Shown here in pieces: positions 49,733 to 61,101 of a DNA stretch of 64,000 bases. Origin of the DNA: Heterobilharzia americana (taxonomy: Eukaryota > Platyhelminthes > Trematoda > Strigeidida > Schistosomatidae); contig OX104129.1 of NCBI GenBank assembly GCA_944470555.2, forward strand, positions 52,113,998 through 52,177,997, read 5' to 3'. Position 1 is the stretch's first letter; each line of letters begins with the position of its first letter. The notes under the pieces were generated by a model. It had not been told where the DNA came from and did not search any database. It saw nothing but the letters and a program-made list of their open reading frames with translations. The position numbers and the translations under genes were made by a program.

Positions 49733-52345
49733 ATGGCCTGATTTAATAGCTAGTCCTAAGCCTGGATAAAGAGGGAGGGCTGGACATATAGCTGATTATC
49801 CTACACCGTAAAACCAATACAATCGCTAAAAAAACTTTAAACCAAAAAGAATATTGAACACAACAATAAACGCATTCCTCACTGGAATAGGTAAGACGAA
49901 ATGACACCGGTGGGTGGAAGCATTCGAGAAGTCACCTAAAAATGTGTCTTCTCTCGATGAAAGCAAAAGTAAACATGGGGACATGGAATGTCTGCACCAT
50001 GTTTGAAGCTGGCTGGCAAGGCAGCCCAGATTGCAAAGGAGATGAGGAGTTATGGCATATGAATGCAAAGAATCTGTGAGGAATCACCAGATGTAATGAA
50101 GTACACTCTCCGAACTGTCAACTGGAGAGTCAATAATCTACTCCGATATTGTCACACAGACGACAACCACGAGCGCATGGAGAGAGTGGCTATCACGATG
50201 TCTTCAAGAACATCGAAGGCTTTCATGCAGTGGGAACCTATCTCCTCCAGCATCACCACCATGACAGCAAGGTTCAACTCACAAGGCACGAAGGAGAGTC
50301 ACAATCATTCAATGCTACGCCACGCACCTACAAATAATGCAGACCAAGAGAAGAAGGAGGAATTCTACAGACAACTGCAATCAGTAACAGACAAGACCAC
50401 ACTCCAGTTGGTGACATCAAAATGCATTCTAATGCGTGCGGTGACATGAATGACAAACTCGGAGTGGACAACACAGGAAGACAGTTCATCATGAGTCGAG
50501 AAGCACTCGGTGAAATGATGAATGACAATGCAGAACTGTTTGCAGACATCTGCACATTCAACGATTTGGTGATAATGGGCAGTGTGTACAAACACATGGA
50601 TATTCATAAAGTGACATGGAGTTCAACAGACACCAGGACACACGACTTCATCTCAATGTGAAGAAAGTGGAGATGGAGACGCAGACTACTGGACACAAGA
50701 TCAGATGAAGAAGAGGAGTAGATGTAGGTTCACACCACTCACTATCTAATGCAGGGAACCAGCCTTCCAAATCAAGTTGAAAGCCTTCAATTCAAATAAG
50801 CTGTTGGTAGGCCATAGTTCAAGTTCAATACCCAGAAGAGAAAGTGAAGTGACAGATGAAACTACAAATAACACATTCACGTCAGTCAGTGAGTCAGTGA
50901 GTCAGTGAGTCGGTGAGTCGGTCATCAGAACAAAATGGGAAACATTGAACAACATTCCTGAAGAAAACTGTGTGGAAGAACACTGGAAGTCTTTGAAAGC
51001 TATATGGAGGGCAACCTGTAGGACGGAAGAAGAAAGAAGATAAGAAATGGATCTCCATGGATCTCTGCATGGAAGCTGATAGAGTAGGGAGAGGAAGATG
51101 GTGAAGCAGAAGATGAACCAGTGCACCGCATGGATGAACAATGAAGAGAGCAACTGTGTACAACCCATAAAACACTGGACACAAATGACACTTCTATGAC
51201 ACACTTGCAAGTGAAGCAGAACAGGCTGTTGGTAGGAGAGACCTGACAACATTGTGTCAAATAACCAGCTTACTTTCTGTCTGTGAAGAGATCGACGCAG
51301 ATGAAACCAATGAAAGATAGTGAAGGAAACTTAGTTACCACTAAAGAGGAGGAACAAGGGGAACGATGGTCTGACCACTTCAGAAAACTTTTGAATCGAC
51401 CACCACCACCAGCAACTCGTCCAGAAATACCACCAACAGCCCAGCCACAGAATAATCAGTGAACACCAGCTTTCTGGTAATAGAACAAATCATGCGCGGA
51501 TCAAATCCAGACGCTACGCATCATCATAGAACAGAGTATAGAATGGCAGTCAACTCTCCACCTCAACTCCATCGATTTTGAAAAGGCCTTCGACAGCGTC
51601 GACCGACAAATAATTTGGAAACTGCTTCAGCACCACAAATCTTTATCAACCTCATTCAACAAATATATGCCATACGATGCCACATGCCAAGTGATCCACA
51701 ATGGAAAGCTCAGTGATGCCTTTGAAGTGAAGACAGGAAGGAGTACGATAAGGCTGCCTACTATCACCGATCATCTTCCTGATTTTGGTCGACTAAACTA
51801 AACTGGATCATGCAGCAAATTGTGAGGAGCATACTCTATTTGACCTATGAAAAGAGCCTAGAAGATTTGAACTTCGCCAGTGATGATTAATGTCCAATGT
51901 CTTGTCACTCAAGCTCGAAGATCCACAGGCAAAATCCATCAAGTTGACAAAAGAGATAGGACAGCGAAGACGGGACTTCCCTCATTTGAGCGTAGAGAAG
52001 ATAGAGGTGAGGAAGATATTCAACCAACAACAACAGCGTCAACAAAAACACCAATCACCATCAACGAGAGAAATCTAAACGAAGTTGTCTCTTTCACTTA
52101 CCTTTCTAGGTAGCATCATTTCAACTACAGGAGGCGGCATAGATGGTGAAGTCAGTGCCAGAATCGGAAAAGCAAGACAGGTCTTCACTAATCTGAACTT
52201 AGTGTGGAGATCTACTACACTCAGCATAAAGCATGAACAGGACCCAGATTTTCAACACTAATTCACTCAATTCAGTGCTTTTGTGTAGTGTCTGAGAGAC
52301 TGAAATTCTACTTTACACTAGAAACCTAAGGGACAAGTGATAATA
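49733..52345 (+). mobile_element. RTE-derived element, internally deleted, plus strand
   Basis: Sister of the 23945-26967 element in opposite orientation. It shares the 5' leader, the 'GTWNVCTMFEAG' start, the endonuclease remnants ('SRTSKAFMQWEPIS'), the 8-bp minisatellite, the reverse-transcriptase deletion near 51450-51485 and the 'IDFEKAFDSVD' remnant. A conceptual 77-residue stretch at 51880-52113 differs from its counterpart at one position only. Its 3' end lacks several hundred bases that the minus-strand copy keeps. It is inactive. Confidence 0.88.
50884..50925 (+). repeat. 8-bp minisatellite inside RTE copy
   Basis: Tandem units of 'agtgagtc' or 'ggtgagtc', the inverted counterpart of 25793-25827, with about five units. 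Confidence 0.8.
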
Positions 52346-53666
52346 TTCTCTTGATTATTGTGTACAATGTATTTAATACTTCGTGTCAAATCAAATTTCG
52401 TATATTATCACCGTCCAAAGTTCTCTCTTGGTGTACACAACTTTTTATGATAAAACGATTGTATTCTTTTTTAAGCGGGAAGAAGCAGTAGTACACTGAT
52501 CATGTTATTTACTTAGTCTATTGTGAACCAAGTTGTAAAAAAATTGATGGTATCACTGTTACTTTCAGTTACTTCCTGATCAGATTATTACCCAACGAAT
52601 ATAATCCTAATTATTCAACAAATATCATTGTAAAACCATTTTAAGACAACTTTTGTAACTATTTTTTTATTCAGAGCAGAGATGTTTTTCATACAGTCGT
52701 GAACATTAGGACACACAAACAGTTTAGAAGGAAAAAAATCATTTGGCAAAAAATATTCCACTTTGATAGTTTTATTATGGTGGTGTATAGATGTAATTAT
52801 ATTTAACAAGATGTCGATTATTTGTACTGATATCCCATAGTTAATATACGCTTTATAGAATTAGGTTGAGAGAACAAAGTTAAAAAGTATCACTAAAAAA
52901 CAGTAATTGGCCTGGAAAGGGGGATAAGTGTCCAAGAGTATCCGTTAAGGTTACGAACTAATCATAAAATTATAAAACAATATGCAATAAATTTAACTAG
53001 CTGTAGTGTGTTGTCAATTTATTAATTATCTAGATGCATGATGAACAAAGTTAAGGGCTGCAAGGTAGTAAATTTTGAACTGTTTATTTTCAAATTTTCA
53101 TTTCATATTTTCTGGGCAATGGAGAGCCAGTCTCCCAGCTAAGTCTCAAGTATTCTGAGTCACTTCTGCATATTTTATTAAAAAGTCTGCATTTCACATC
53201 TCTACTTACTTTTGAAAATGGTTAGCTGCACTCTGAAGTCTAAGGTTTTGTCGGGGATGTTTTTTCAGTCTTATTTACCCTTGTACTGCATTTATTTCAG
53301 TAGCTCTTTAGACGCCTGTCTTTACTCTGATATCATGGTAACTGTTATAGCTACAGGATGACGATCAGTATAAATTAATTTCCTTGTCAATTAACTAAAA
53401 TGCCCATGTTCAAGTGAGGAAAAGATGGTGACGTAGAAGTCGCTAAATCTCCTTCTCTGCATCAAGAAAAACATTTATATCAACGAATTCTAAACAACAA
53501 GTGAAATAAATAAATATTTATTCTAAGTTCTGGCATTATCTGGTTCGTTTTAACTTTCCTCATTGTTTTGTTCATTTTATGCATTGATTAATTATATTAT
53601 TCACCTTAATTCAATTTACTGCTTATTTTACCATTTCCTAAATTTTATTTCCTTACGTACATAAAG

Positions 53667-53972
53667 CTTTAACAGAGCAATCAGTTCCAACAATCTGCGA
53701 TTCACCACCAAAAATAGCAAGTCCGTTAATGAGATCATTAGATGCTGGAACAGTGTTGACAACTAGGACGATGACAACAACAAGAATCAACAAAGATAAC
53801 CTTGATGGATTAATTATGAGTCGAACAAATGAAAATGACAACAAAGATAACTTTAGAAAACAAATGACATGCAGTGATTCATTTAACGAAATAAAAAAGC
53901 TGCCAACAAGAAATTTAGAAAAAGCCTGTTTCTATTATTATGAAGTTGATCAGTCGGAGATTGAAATGAAAG
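53667..53972 (+). CDS. SPAG17: SPAG17 exon e14, polar linker
   Basis: Encodes about 102 residues. It starts 'LTEQSVPTICDSPPKIASPL', has a Thr/Asn/Lys-rich middle ('TRTMTTTRINKDN', 'NENDNKDNF') and ends 'YYYEVDQSEIEMK'. This corresponds to the long, poorly conserved linker before the C-terminal domain of SPAG17. The acceptor is AG at 53665-53666 and the donor is GTAAAC at 53973. Phase 1 in and phase 1 out fit e13 and e15. The minus-strand frame at 53653-53844 is a shadow. Confidence 0.82.
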
Positions 53973-54385
53973 GTAAACGTAGTACATTTTCTGTTCATAT
54001 TATGGCTTTTGTAGTGTAATTGTATCTTGACTGATATTGTGGGTAGATAGCTAATAATCAATGGAATTAAATAGCCGTGTAATAGTTGGACACAAGATAT
54101 AGGGAAAATGTAATACAGTTAAAATTCGTATAGTTGCCTACATCATGAGAATAAGTGATTCAGACCATACATCAAATGTTATGTGTTAGTAAAATTGGTC
54201 TGCTACTGCTTCTGCATAGGTGACAATAGGTCTTTCAAAAGCCCATAGTAATTCCCACAAGTTGTCTTTGAAAGAATGAGACAGATAAGTTCATTTATAG
54301 GTTACCTTTCTCACTATTACTTTCGAAAATAATGATAGGTTAGGGGTTTTCAATTCAACATCCTAAATGACATGAACAGTTTTAT

Positions 54386-54439
<54 letters not shown>

Positions 54440-55660
54440 GGAACTAGAGGCAATGTATCTTAATTAATTTACTAACCTTTCGTAGAGATGGAGTGTTACG
54501 GAAACATACTTTCCTTTATTTATTCAATCTATAAACTGTAATGATGTTCTACAACACCTAAGCATTATGGGAGAACCAACTGCTAAGAAAATAAGGATAG
54601 ATTACCTTTATTGAATCCCCTTTTAGTGCAGCTAATAGAGGAGTTTCACTACCTTATAAAGATGACCTAGGTTGGTATTCATTAAAAACAATAATACATT
54701 CTCACTCAAACCCTCTTAAGAAAAATTACATTTTCAGTTATAATCTTGTATTCTCATGAAATTCAGAAAGGCAAACAGGATAATGAACTAGATAATTCCA
54801 GGAGTGAATTTATTTCAGCCACTTCTCACAAATCGGTAGTTAGTACATAAAAGTCCGTATTTGGTCATTACTGTCTATGCCAGAATGAACAATACGAGAC
54901 TAGTAAATTTATTTTCTTCAATCTTATGTAACCATCTTTTTCTCAGTGATTTACTAATATCACACAAAACTGTATTATGAGATGAACAAGGATGCAACAA
55001 TCATCAAGCAATGTTCAAGCACCTCGTAAAGTTTGACATTCAATACATTTAACAATTTTTCAGCTAAGCGGTAACGTTAGTCTCACTACTACTTTTAAAA
55101 AGCTATCTGCGAACGGACTGGCTGCAGTCTACTAGATCTTTCTCAAAATTTAGGGTTCAAAATATATTGCATTTCACTATCAATTCACAAACATAAAAGA
55201 TATGATACAGCAATTGGGTGTATGGAGTTAGTTGACATTTCTTTCGTGTGCGTAAGCATTCAATCAAAGGATGTGTCAATGACCTGGAGTCGAAGAGACG
55301 TATAATTTGCTTCCGGAAATTGACTGTTTATCTGTGTGTATACTGTTCAGATACTGGAATGTCACTATAGAAACAGTCTTACTCAAGAACATAAGTTCTG
55401 TATCACCTAATACCAGATACTATCATGTAGATTAGTTTTGTCCCTTTCTGACTCATTTAAGTGCGCTTTCGGAACAAAAGGAAGTATAAAAAGTTGGGAA
55501 ATCTTTTTTGACATTAGTGGAAAAGTGTGTTTATTCTATATTTCATCCCACAGTGGCTTACAGAAGATTATGAAAAGACATTACTGTTATTCATTACTAG
55601 AACGCTTTGTAAAACATTTAGTGACATGTACAATTTGTTTGTTTGCACTCCGTCCTTAAG
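53973..55660. other. Intron 14
   Basis: About 1.7 kb of AT-rich intron with an AT microsatellite. The open frames at 55438-55745 are partly the intron end and partly e15 in other frames. Confidence 0.5.
54389..54436. repeat. (AT)n microsatellite, 48 bp
   Basis: Twenty-four uninterrupted AT units. Confidence 0.97.
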
Positions 55661-56086
55661 ATCGTCGTGTTTCTCATGTGCCCTTGGATGCTGTTGCTCT
55701 GGCCAAGCAGAAGAGGATTCGAGTACCAAAATATTTGTATGCTAAACGACCAAGTTTAGGAAAATTTGTTGACCATTCAGGTAGACTTCATTGTTCGACA
55801 GATTTAAATATTCGACAAGCTATGGTTGAAGATCCTGTGCGTCGTCGATCTCTGTTCACTAGCATAATAGGCGGTCCACCATGTGGTCAGATATCACTAA
55901 GGCGAATGCGTGGTTTACGATTATCACCAAGCTACATCAACGTCGGGGTATTACCATACGGATCAATTCGTAAATTTTCAGTCAAGCTGATTAATTGGGG
56001 TCCAGAAACTTCATACTTCCAAATCAAGCAGCTTCCTATTCACAGTGGTGTACGTGCCTTCTACACACCTGGGCCAATTCCTGCAG
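55661..56086 (+). CDS. SPAG17: SPAG17 exon e15, C-terminal ASH/MSP-like domain, first half
   Basis: Encodes about 142 residues. 'KQKRIRVPKYLYAKRPSLGK' matches the conserved 'V-x-x-P-x-Y-L-x-x-x-x-P' motif. Then 'LRLSPSYINVGVLPYGSIRK', 'FSVKLINWGPETSYFQIKQL' and 'RAFYTPGPIPAG' form an ASH/MSP-like beta sandwich: strands with 'L-P-x-x-V-x-F-G-V-L' and 'Y-x-PGP-x-A-AG' signatures. Such domains are common in ciliary proteins and mediate binding to axonemal structures. The acceptor is AG at 55659-55660 and the donor GTTAGT at 56087. Phases fit both neighbours. Confidence 0.96.
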
Positions 56087-56845
56087 GTTAGTTTCAAGAA
56101 AATGCAATTATGGTTGGCTGAATTATGAGTAGTATCCAAAAATATCAAGTTAGCTTACAAATGTTGACAATTCGAATGATCCAAACTAATGACACCGTTA
56201 TTATCCTTAGGCTTATGGTCCCAAATAAAGGCATCGTGCCATTTCATATAAACCGAGAAATCCCATTCCTTGGACTAATCCACTATTTTTTACCTGATTC
56301 ACTTTAGTCCACGTACCCACATATAGAAGTTCTTAGACCACACAAGTGAAAGTTGATAAAAAGTTGGTTTCTAGCACAACTTGCATGTCGCATGGTGATC
56401 ATGTATATACTCAGTTTCTGAGTACATTCAGAAGCGTATCGACCAAATAATCTGACAAATCTGCTGATATGACTAACTTGAGATTGAAGGTAACTTAGTT
56501 TATTACCACACGGTTGTAGGTAGTTGGAAAGATAGTGCAAAAAAATATCTTTAGTTTCTGTTTTTCATCATTATAGCATTTTAGAGAAGAGATTTTTTGC
56601 TGAACGTGTCTAAGTTTGTTTGCTTCAGCGTATAACCGATGTCCATGTCGTTCAGTATTATTTTCTTTGTCTTGAACTGCTTGAGTAACAAGCGACTACG
56701 CACTTACAAATAGGAAGTGCATGCAGACTATGTTCATATTTACTAACAGTTAAGGTAGCTTTGCATTTTATTCTCCTGTTAACCAACCTCGGTCCTTTGA
56801 TGCTGATTACCTTAATAATTTTTCGCAACTTTTAATTTTCTTCAG
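56087..56845. other. Intron 15
   Basis: The last intron, AT-rich. The + strand open frame at 56125-56307 has no splice support. Confidence 0.5.
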
Positions 56846-57267
56846 GATTATATCGTCAGTTAACGATAGAAGTATCAAACCAGACTAAAAACAAGTTGGA
56901 AATTCTTTCAGATAACCCGAATAACGGTGATTGTTACAGTCATCAAGATGAACAACACCAGTCGGAATATCATAATGAATTCAAGAAAGCCAGTCAACCA
57001 TATATAAAATGGAATGTCGATGAAAATCTTCAGGATGGCTTAAAGGATCACGAAAACACTATTTATAACAATAATGCTGATGATGAGAAGGATTTATGCC
57101 TAAATAACGAAGTTCATATATTTTCAGAACAGTTACAAATAACAACTGATACGCACATAATGTATTTGTCAATAACAGGTCGTCGGATCAATCCAACAAA
57201 ACACTCAGTGATGAATGTTAACGAAGAGATTATTAAGCCTAAAATTATTTCTCCTTTAATATCATGA
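56846..57267 (+). CDS. SPAG17: SPAG17 last exon e16, end of ASH-like domain and stop
   Basis: Encodes the last ~140 residues, after 'ttttcttcag'. 'LYRQLTIEVSNQTKNK' completes the beta domain. An acidic, Asn-rich insert ('NNGDCYSHQDEQHQSE' to 'NNNADDEKDLCLNNE') interrupts it, and 'EQLQITTDTHIMYLSITG' is the final strand pair, matching 'I-x-I-x-T-E-x-E-V-x-F-L-P-V' of SPAG17. The insert of about 70 residues looks lineage-specific. The stop is TGA at 57265-57267. The tail after the domain is only about 30 residues, shorter than in vertebrates. Confidence 0.96.
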
Positions 57268-58445
57268 AAATGAAATGATTATTTAAAACAAAAAACATGA
57301 AGAAAAAGTGGTTTGGCCAATAACAGATTTTTGTTGACGAACTAATTAAGAAGTAATAATTCAAATATATATCTTCTACCAAACTTTAGTAATCTTTGTT
57401 TCATGTCTCCGCACCAATAAAAGAGTTTTTGAGTGACTCTGAAGGCCACTATAACTGCTTCTGAAGCAGTTGATTAGTTTACTATATTTTATGGATATTA
57501 TCTACTTATCCAGACAAAGAAGAAATTTAAGTGTTTATTTCAGTGATCTCTTAAATGGCCTTTAGAGTGAATCAACTTTTTCAGATAAAATCTAGCTGAA
57601 CGGTTTGTTATAAGTGGAAACATGAGTTTGAGGGACAAAATATCAAACAGCTTGAAAATATTTTGTATCATAAACCGATTGTGACGAAGAAATTTATTCA
57701 AAACTGACAGCTGTCATGAAGCACAAGACCCTTTAGAACCTCCAAACTGTAAGCTTTAAAAAACTCGTCTGATTAGTGCAAACAAACAATGAAGATATAT
57801 GCAGCTGACACAAAAACGTTAGAACTCAGTGTTGTTTGGAAACTTGTCATACAGGTCAGACTTACTCAATAATAAAAAAGTCTAGGCGTTTGCAACCATC
57901 TGAATTGTGATGGAATGAGTGGAATGATATTTTTCTGCAAAATCGTAGAAATTTTGTTGGTTTCGTCACTTATATGGTTCCTCAGTGAACCACAACTATT
58001 TCGTTAGAGATTTGTGTTTTGTGTTCATATGTATGGTTTGGCTTGTAATTCTATTAACTGGTAAAATGCTACAGGCTAGCATCGCACTTGCGTTCACTGG
58101 TAAATTAAATGCGACTAACAGCGAATTGTGTTTCTGTTTCTCTGTTCTTTAAATTGTTAATGATTTGACAAACTAACTAAGGGAGTGTGAATAAGCACCA
58201 GACATCAGTGTATTGAGTGTGACCAGAAACTTGGACTATGCTTTATTTTCGCACCAATCAGAAAGTAAATAAAAGCTTTAGTATGCTTCAAATTACAAAG
58301 TATTGCGTACATTTCAATGAATAAAAATTACGGATGAATTTCCATAAGTGCAAGACTGAAGTTGCTACCTGTGTGCAAGAAAAACGATACCTTAGATTTT
58401 AAAATAAAACAGGCATTACTCGATTTGTTTTTTGATAGAAAACAA
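57268..58445. other. 3' UTR and downstream intergenic sequence
   Basis: The 3' UTR is probably short, about 165 bases up to the signal at 57416. The rest is AT-rich without recognised genes or repeats. Confidence 0.5.
57416..57421 (+). promoter_or_regulatory. Polyadenylation signal AATAAA for SPAG17
   Basis: A canonical AATAAA about 150 bases after the stop codon, followed by a T-rich stretch. It is the first canonical hexamer downstream of the stop on this strand. Confidence 0.7.
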
Positions 58446-58526
58446 GCAGTAAAACAGTATTATTTACGTGATGACTTTTCATGCATGAATTATTGTTCAT
58501 TATCAAATCAATGTAATCACACTCAT
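58446..58526 (+). repeat. Left inverted terminal repeat of Penelope-like element
   Basis: 81 bases whose reverse complement recurs at 59904-59984 with few mismatches. It contains 'catgaattattgttcattat' and ends 'gtaatcacactcat'. Confidence 0.85.
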
Positions 58527-58616
58527 CTCGCCACCTGATATTCTTTGTTTTTATTGCTATTTAATACTTTCAATATCTCTGGTATAGGTATTGCTTCCTT
58601 TTGATTACATGTGTTA

Positions 58617-59900
58617 TGTGTAGATTTGGTAAACAAAGGATATGGAGGTGGAGAAACGACTAGTTTTGATGTAGCAAGTCTTTATACTGAAATACCAATC
58701 AAGATGGCATTGGAGACAAACAGAAATCAACTAAATACTTACTCAAAACTTATTCATTGAACAAAGAAATCGGTTAATGAAATCATATTAGGCGTACATT
58801 TGTGCTTGACGTCCACTCTCTTCAAGTTTCAAGTACAAAAATATACCTGTGTAGACAAACAGAAGTAGCGGAAATGGGATCGCCAATATCTCCAATCCTA
58901 GCAGATATATTTATGGATAGTTGGGTAGACATGGCTTTGCGATTGCATAACCCTGCACCTAAGACACTGTTGCGATGTGTGGATGACTCATCTACTGTGT
59001 AGACTTCGGAACATATAGACAATTTCCTCATACACATAAACTCAGAAGTAGTCGCAATCCAATTTACTTACGAGGTAGAAAATGAACAAGGAGAATTACC
59101 TACGTTGAAATGAAGAATAAAACAAAGGACAGATGGTTGTTTAGACACTAGCATCTGCAGGAAACCGACACATCCTAACAGGTATCTAGACTTCTGGTTA
59201 GAGCTAAAAGTCTCACTAGTCGTTGTAAGGACTTAAATGAAACACGTAAAGGAAGTGTTAATAATTATCCTCTACTGTTTAGCAAGAAATTTATGCGGAC
59301 GCAAGAAACGAAATAATAACAGTAATACAAATATGAATAATAGCAAAAACATAAATAAGTTTAGACCTGTAGCGTGTTATCATACAAGGAAGGAACAACA
59401 GAAACTTTACGTAGGATTCTCAACAAGACTGGAATTAGGGTGGCATTTAAACCCAAATACTCACCCAGAGATAAACTATGCCGAATCGAGGATCCGATAC
59501 ATGTAATTAAACAAAATAATCTAATCTACTAAATTCCATGCAATGACTGCAAGGTCAATACATAAGTCAAACTAGCCAGTCGGGGTCATTTAGAATAGTG
59601 GAACGTAGGAATGAAGCTAAATATGGAATAACAGACCCCATTTAGGTCAATATTCTAGGAAAACACTCGACAATTGCAATGCATGTATCGACACATAACC
59701 ACATAATACGGTGGGATAAAACTATTGTAACTTAGTCTAATATGGAGAGAGATTGATCACTGGAGCTTTTTGCATCGAATCAACTACCACCCAACACATG
59801 TAATCGAAATGACACAATACCCATACCAGAGATATTGGAAAACTTTACCACCGACAAAAACAAAGAATACCAGGTAGAAAAACTATAAAAGTCACATTTC
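58617..59900 (+). pseudogene. Penelope-type reverse transcriptase and GIY-YIG remnant
   Basis: 'SFDVASLYTEIPIKMALE' (near 58660) is RT motif A. 'QTEVAEMGSPISPILADIFM' (near 58858) is the motif B region. 'LLRCVDDSSTV' (near 58970) stands where the family has 'RYVDD', so the tyrosine has become cysteine. 'FTYEVENEQGELP', 'DGCLDTSICRKPTHPNRYLD' and, after a frameshift, 'LRRILNKTGIRVAFKP'-type wording follow. Beyond 59500 come 'IPCNDC' and 'FRIVERRNEAKYG', the start of a GIY-YIG nuclease whose YIG motif is not intact. In-frame stops occur at about 58758, 59000, 59111 and 59235. Confidence 0.8.
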
Positions 59901-59903
59901 GAA

Positions 59904-59984
59904 ATGAGTGTGATTACATTGATATGATAACGAACAATAATTCATGCGCGAAATGTCATCGAGTAAATAATACTGTTTTACTGT
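59904..59984 (-). repeat. Right inverted terminal repeat of Penelope-like element
   Basis: Begins 'atgagtgtgattacattgat' and contains 'aacaataattcatgc' and 'taaataatactgttttactg'. It is the inverted partner of 58446-58526. Confidence 0.85.
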
Positions 59985-60916
59985 GCGCTTTATATCAGAT
60001 AAGTAAATCTAATATAGAATTACACTCAACCATAGTGCCGAGGTTTAACACTTTTATTGATAAGACTGACATTATTTTTTCTTATATCAACTGATCATTA
60101 TCAGCTGCTTTAAACTGTAGAAGACTGTTGCAGAGCCTTTAGTATCAATTCTTTGTAGAAGTGGATAAAATGTGCTACTGACCTCAATGATCAACATCAC
60201 CATCGTGAATATAGAGGAGAAAGTGAACCGTTCTTCATAACCAAGTAGATCTCATTTCGAGGTCAGGATAATTTTCAAAATCTCATCTGAAGTAATAATG
60301 CAGTAGACTTCTCACCGTTTTCAGTAGTCCTACAGAGTTTATAAGACGTTGACTTCATATGCTATTTACCTTGTCCCAAATTATCTGATCTAATCGAACA
60401 TTACGGGATATTAAGTACTGTGAAGTGTAACAGGCTGTGTATTCAGGTCACCTATTATTGCTTGTTATTTCCGATTGATTGGTATATTAAACCGAACTGC
60501 TGATCATATACCGGTATATGATTTACCTGGACGGATGAATTGGCATTGCATCAAGTTTCGTTTTACCAATTTTTGCTTAGTGGTAGCTAGCAGAAAATGA
60601 TACGATGTATCCACTATTATTTAGACTGTATGGTAGTTAACTACAAAATTTACAGTTCATTGTGAAAACTATTTTCTCAGGAATCTATTTGTAACATAAC
60701 TTTATATCTCATTTAAAATTATTAGTTATTACCTATCTCATTCATGACTACTAATCGCTCGGCTTCCTTGTACAGTAGCATTTACACCTTCCAATACGTC
60801 TGCAGAGTCGAATGTAGCATTTTTGAGGTCTACGAAGTAGCAGAATCAGATCAATTTTGCCCACTATTATGAATAATAGGTAACTAGTGTGAGTCGATAA
60901 AAGCTTATGTCCGTTG

Positions 60917-61101
60917 CACAAGAGGTAACTCTAGAGACTCAGTGGCTTGGTGGATAAATCTCCTTCTTTTGCAGCAATGGTTACTAGGTTTGAGCCTCAT
61001 TGACGACTTCATCACTCACTGTTACTAAGGCACACCAAACTGGCAGCTCCTAAATGAAAATAAATGTGTGTTTCGGGTTCCTCTGCTACTCTCTAAGAAG
61101 C
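60917..61101 (+). repeat. tRNA-derived SINE, diverged copy
   Basis: Reads 'cacaagaggtaactc', a box A-like 'tggcttggtggataaatctc', a box B-like 'aggtttgagcctc' and the tail 'gtttcgggttcctctgctac'. These blocks appear in the same order in the copy at 15350-15559. Confidence 0.65.

Larger units (their letters stand above)
48047..53666. other. Intron 13, with RTE-derived copy and SINE-like segment
   Basis: About 5.6 kb. It contains a tRNA-like repeat near 48800-49020 and the RTE-derived copy at 49733-52345. Outside these it is AT-rich and unassigned. Confidence 0.5.
1..57421 (+). other. SPAG17: SPAG17 (PF6-like) gene, 3' part, 16 exons in window
   Basis: SPAG17, the metazoan counterpart of Chlamydomonas PF6, is a large structural protein of the C1a projection of the ciliary central apparatus; it is needed for motility of 9+2 cilia and sperm flagella. 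The assignment rests on several ordered landmarks in the conceptual protein: 'ILYPDGAIMERG' (e5), 'VQHSDGTRITQ' (e6), a 'PRLFYFDPKRRLVSELM' block (e9), 'VRQFTQFP' (e10), 'PNYFRSKE' (e12), 'VPKYLYAKRPS' (e15), and the C-terminal 'YTPGPIPAG' and 'ITTDTHIMYLSITG' blocks (e15-e16). All occur in the order found in vertebrate SPAG17. Splice phases agree at every junction but one (e8/e9). The 5' part, start codon and promoter lie outside the window. About 1,460 residues are encoded here. A different PF6-family paralogue is the only serious alternative. Confidence 0.93.
58446..59984 (+). mobile_element. Penelope-like retroelement (RT plus GIY-YIG), with inverted ends
   Basis: A 1.5-kb decayed element downstream of SPAG17. 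Reverse-transcriptase and GIY-YIG endonuclease remnants in + orientation lie between 81-bp inverted repeats. Penelope-like elements are distinct from LTR and LINE elements and often carry terminal repeats in direct or inverted order. The first part of the reverse transcriptase (before 'SFDVASLYTEIPI') is missing, so the copy is 5'-truncated internally even though the outer repeats are present. Confidence 0.78.
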
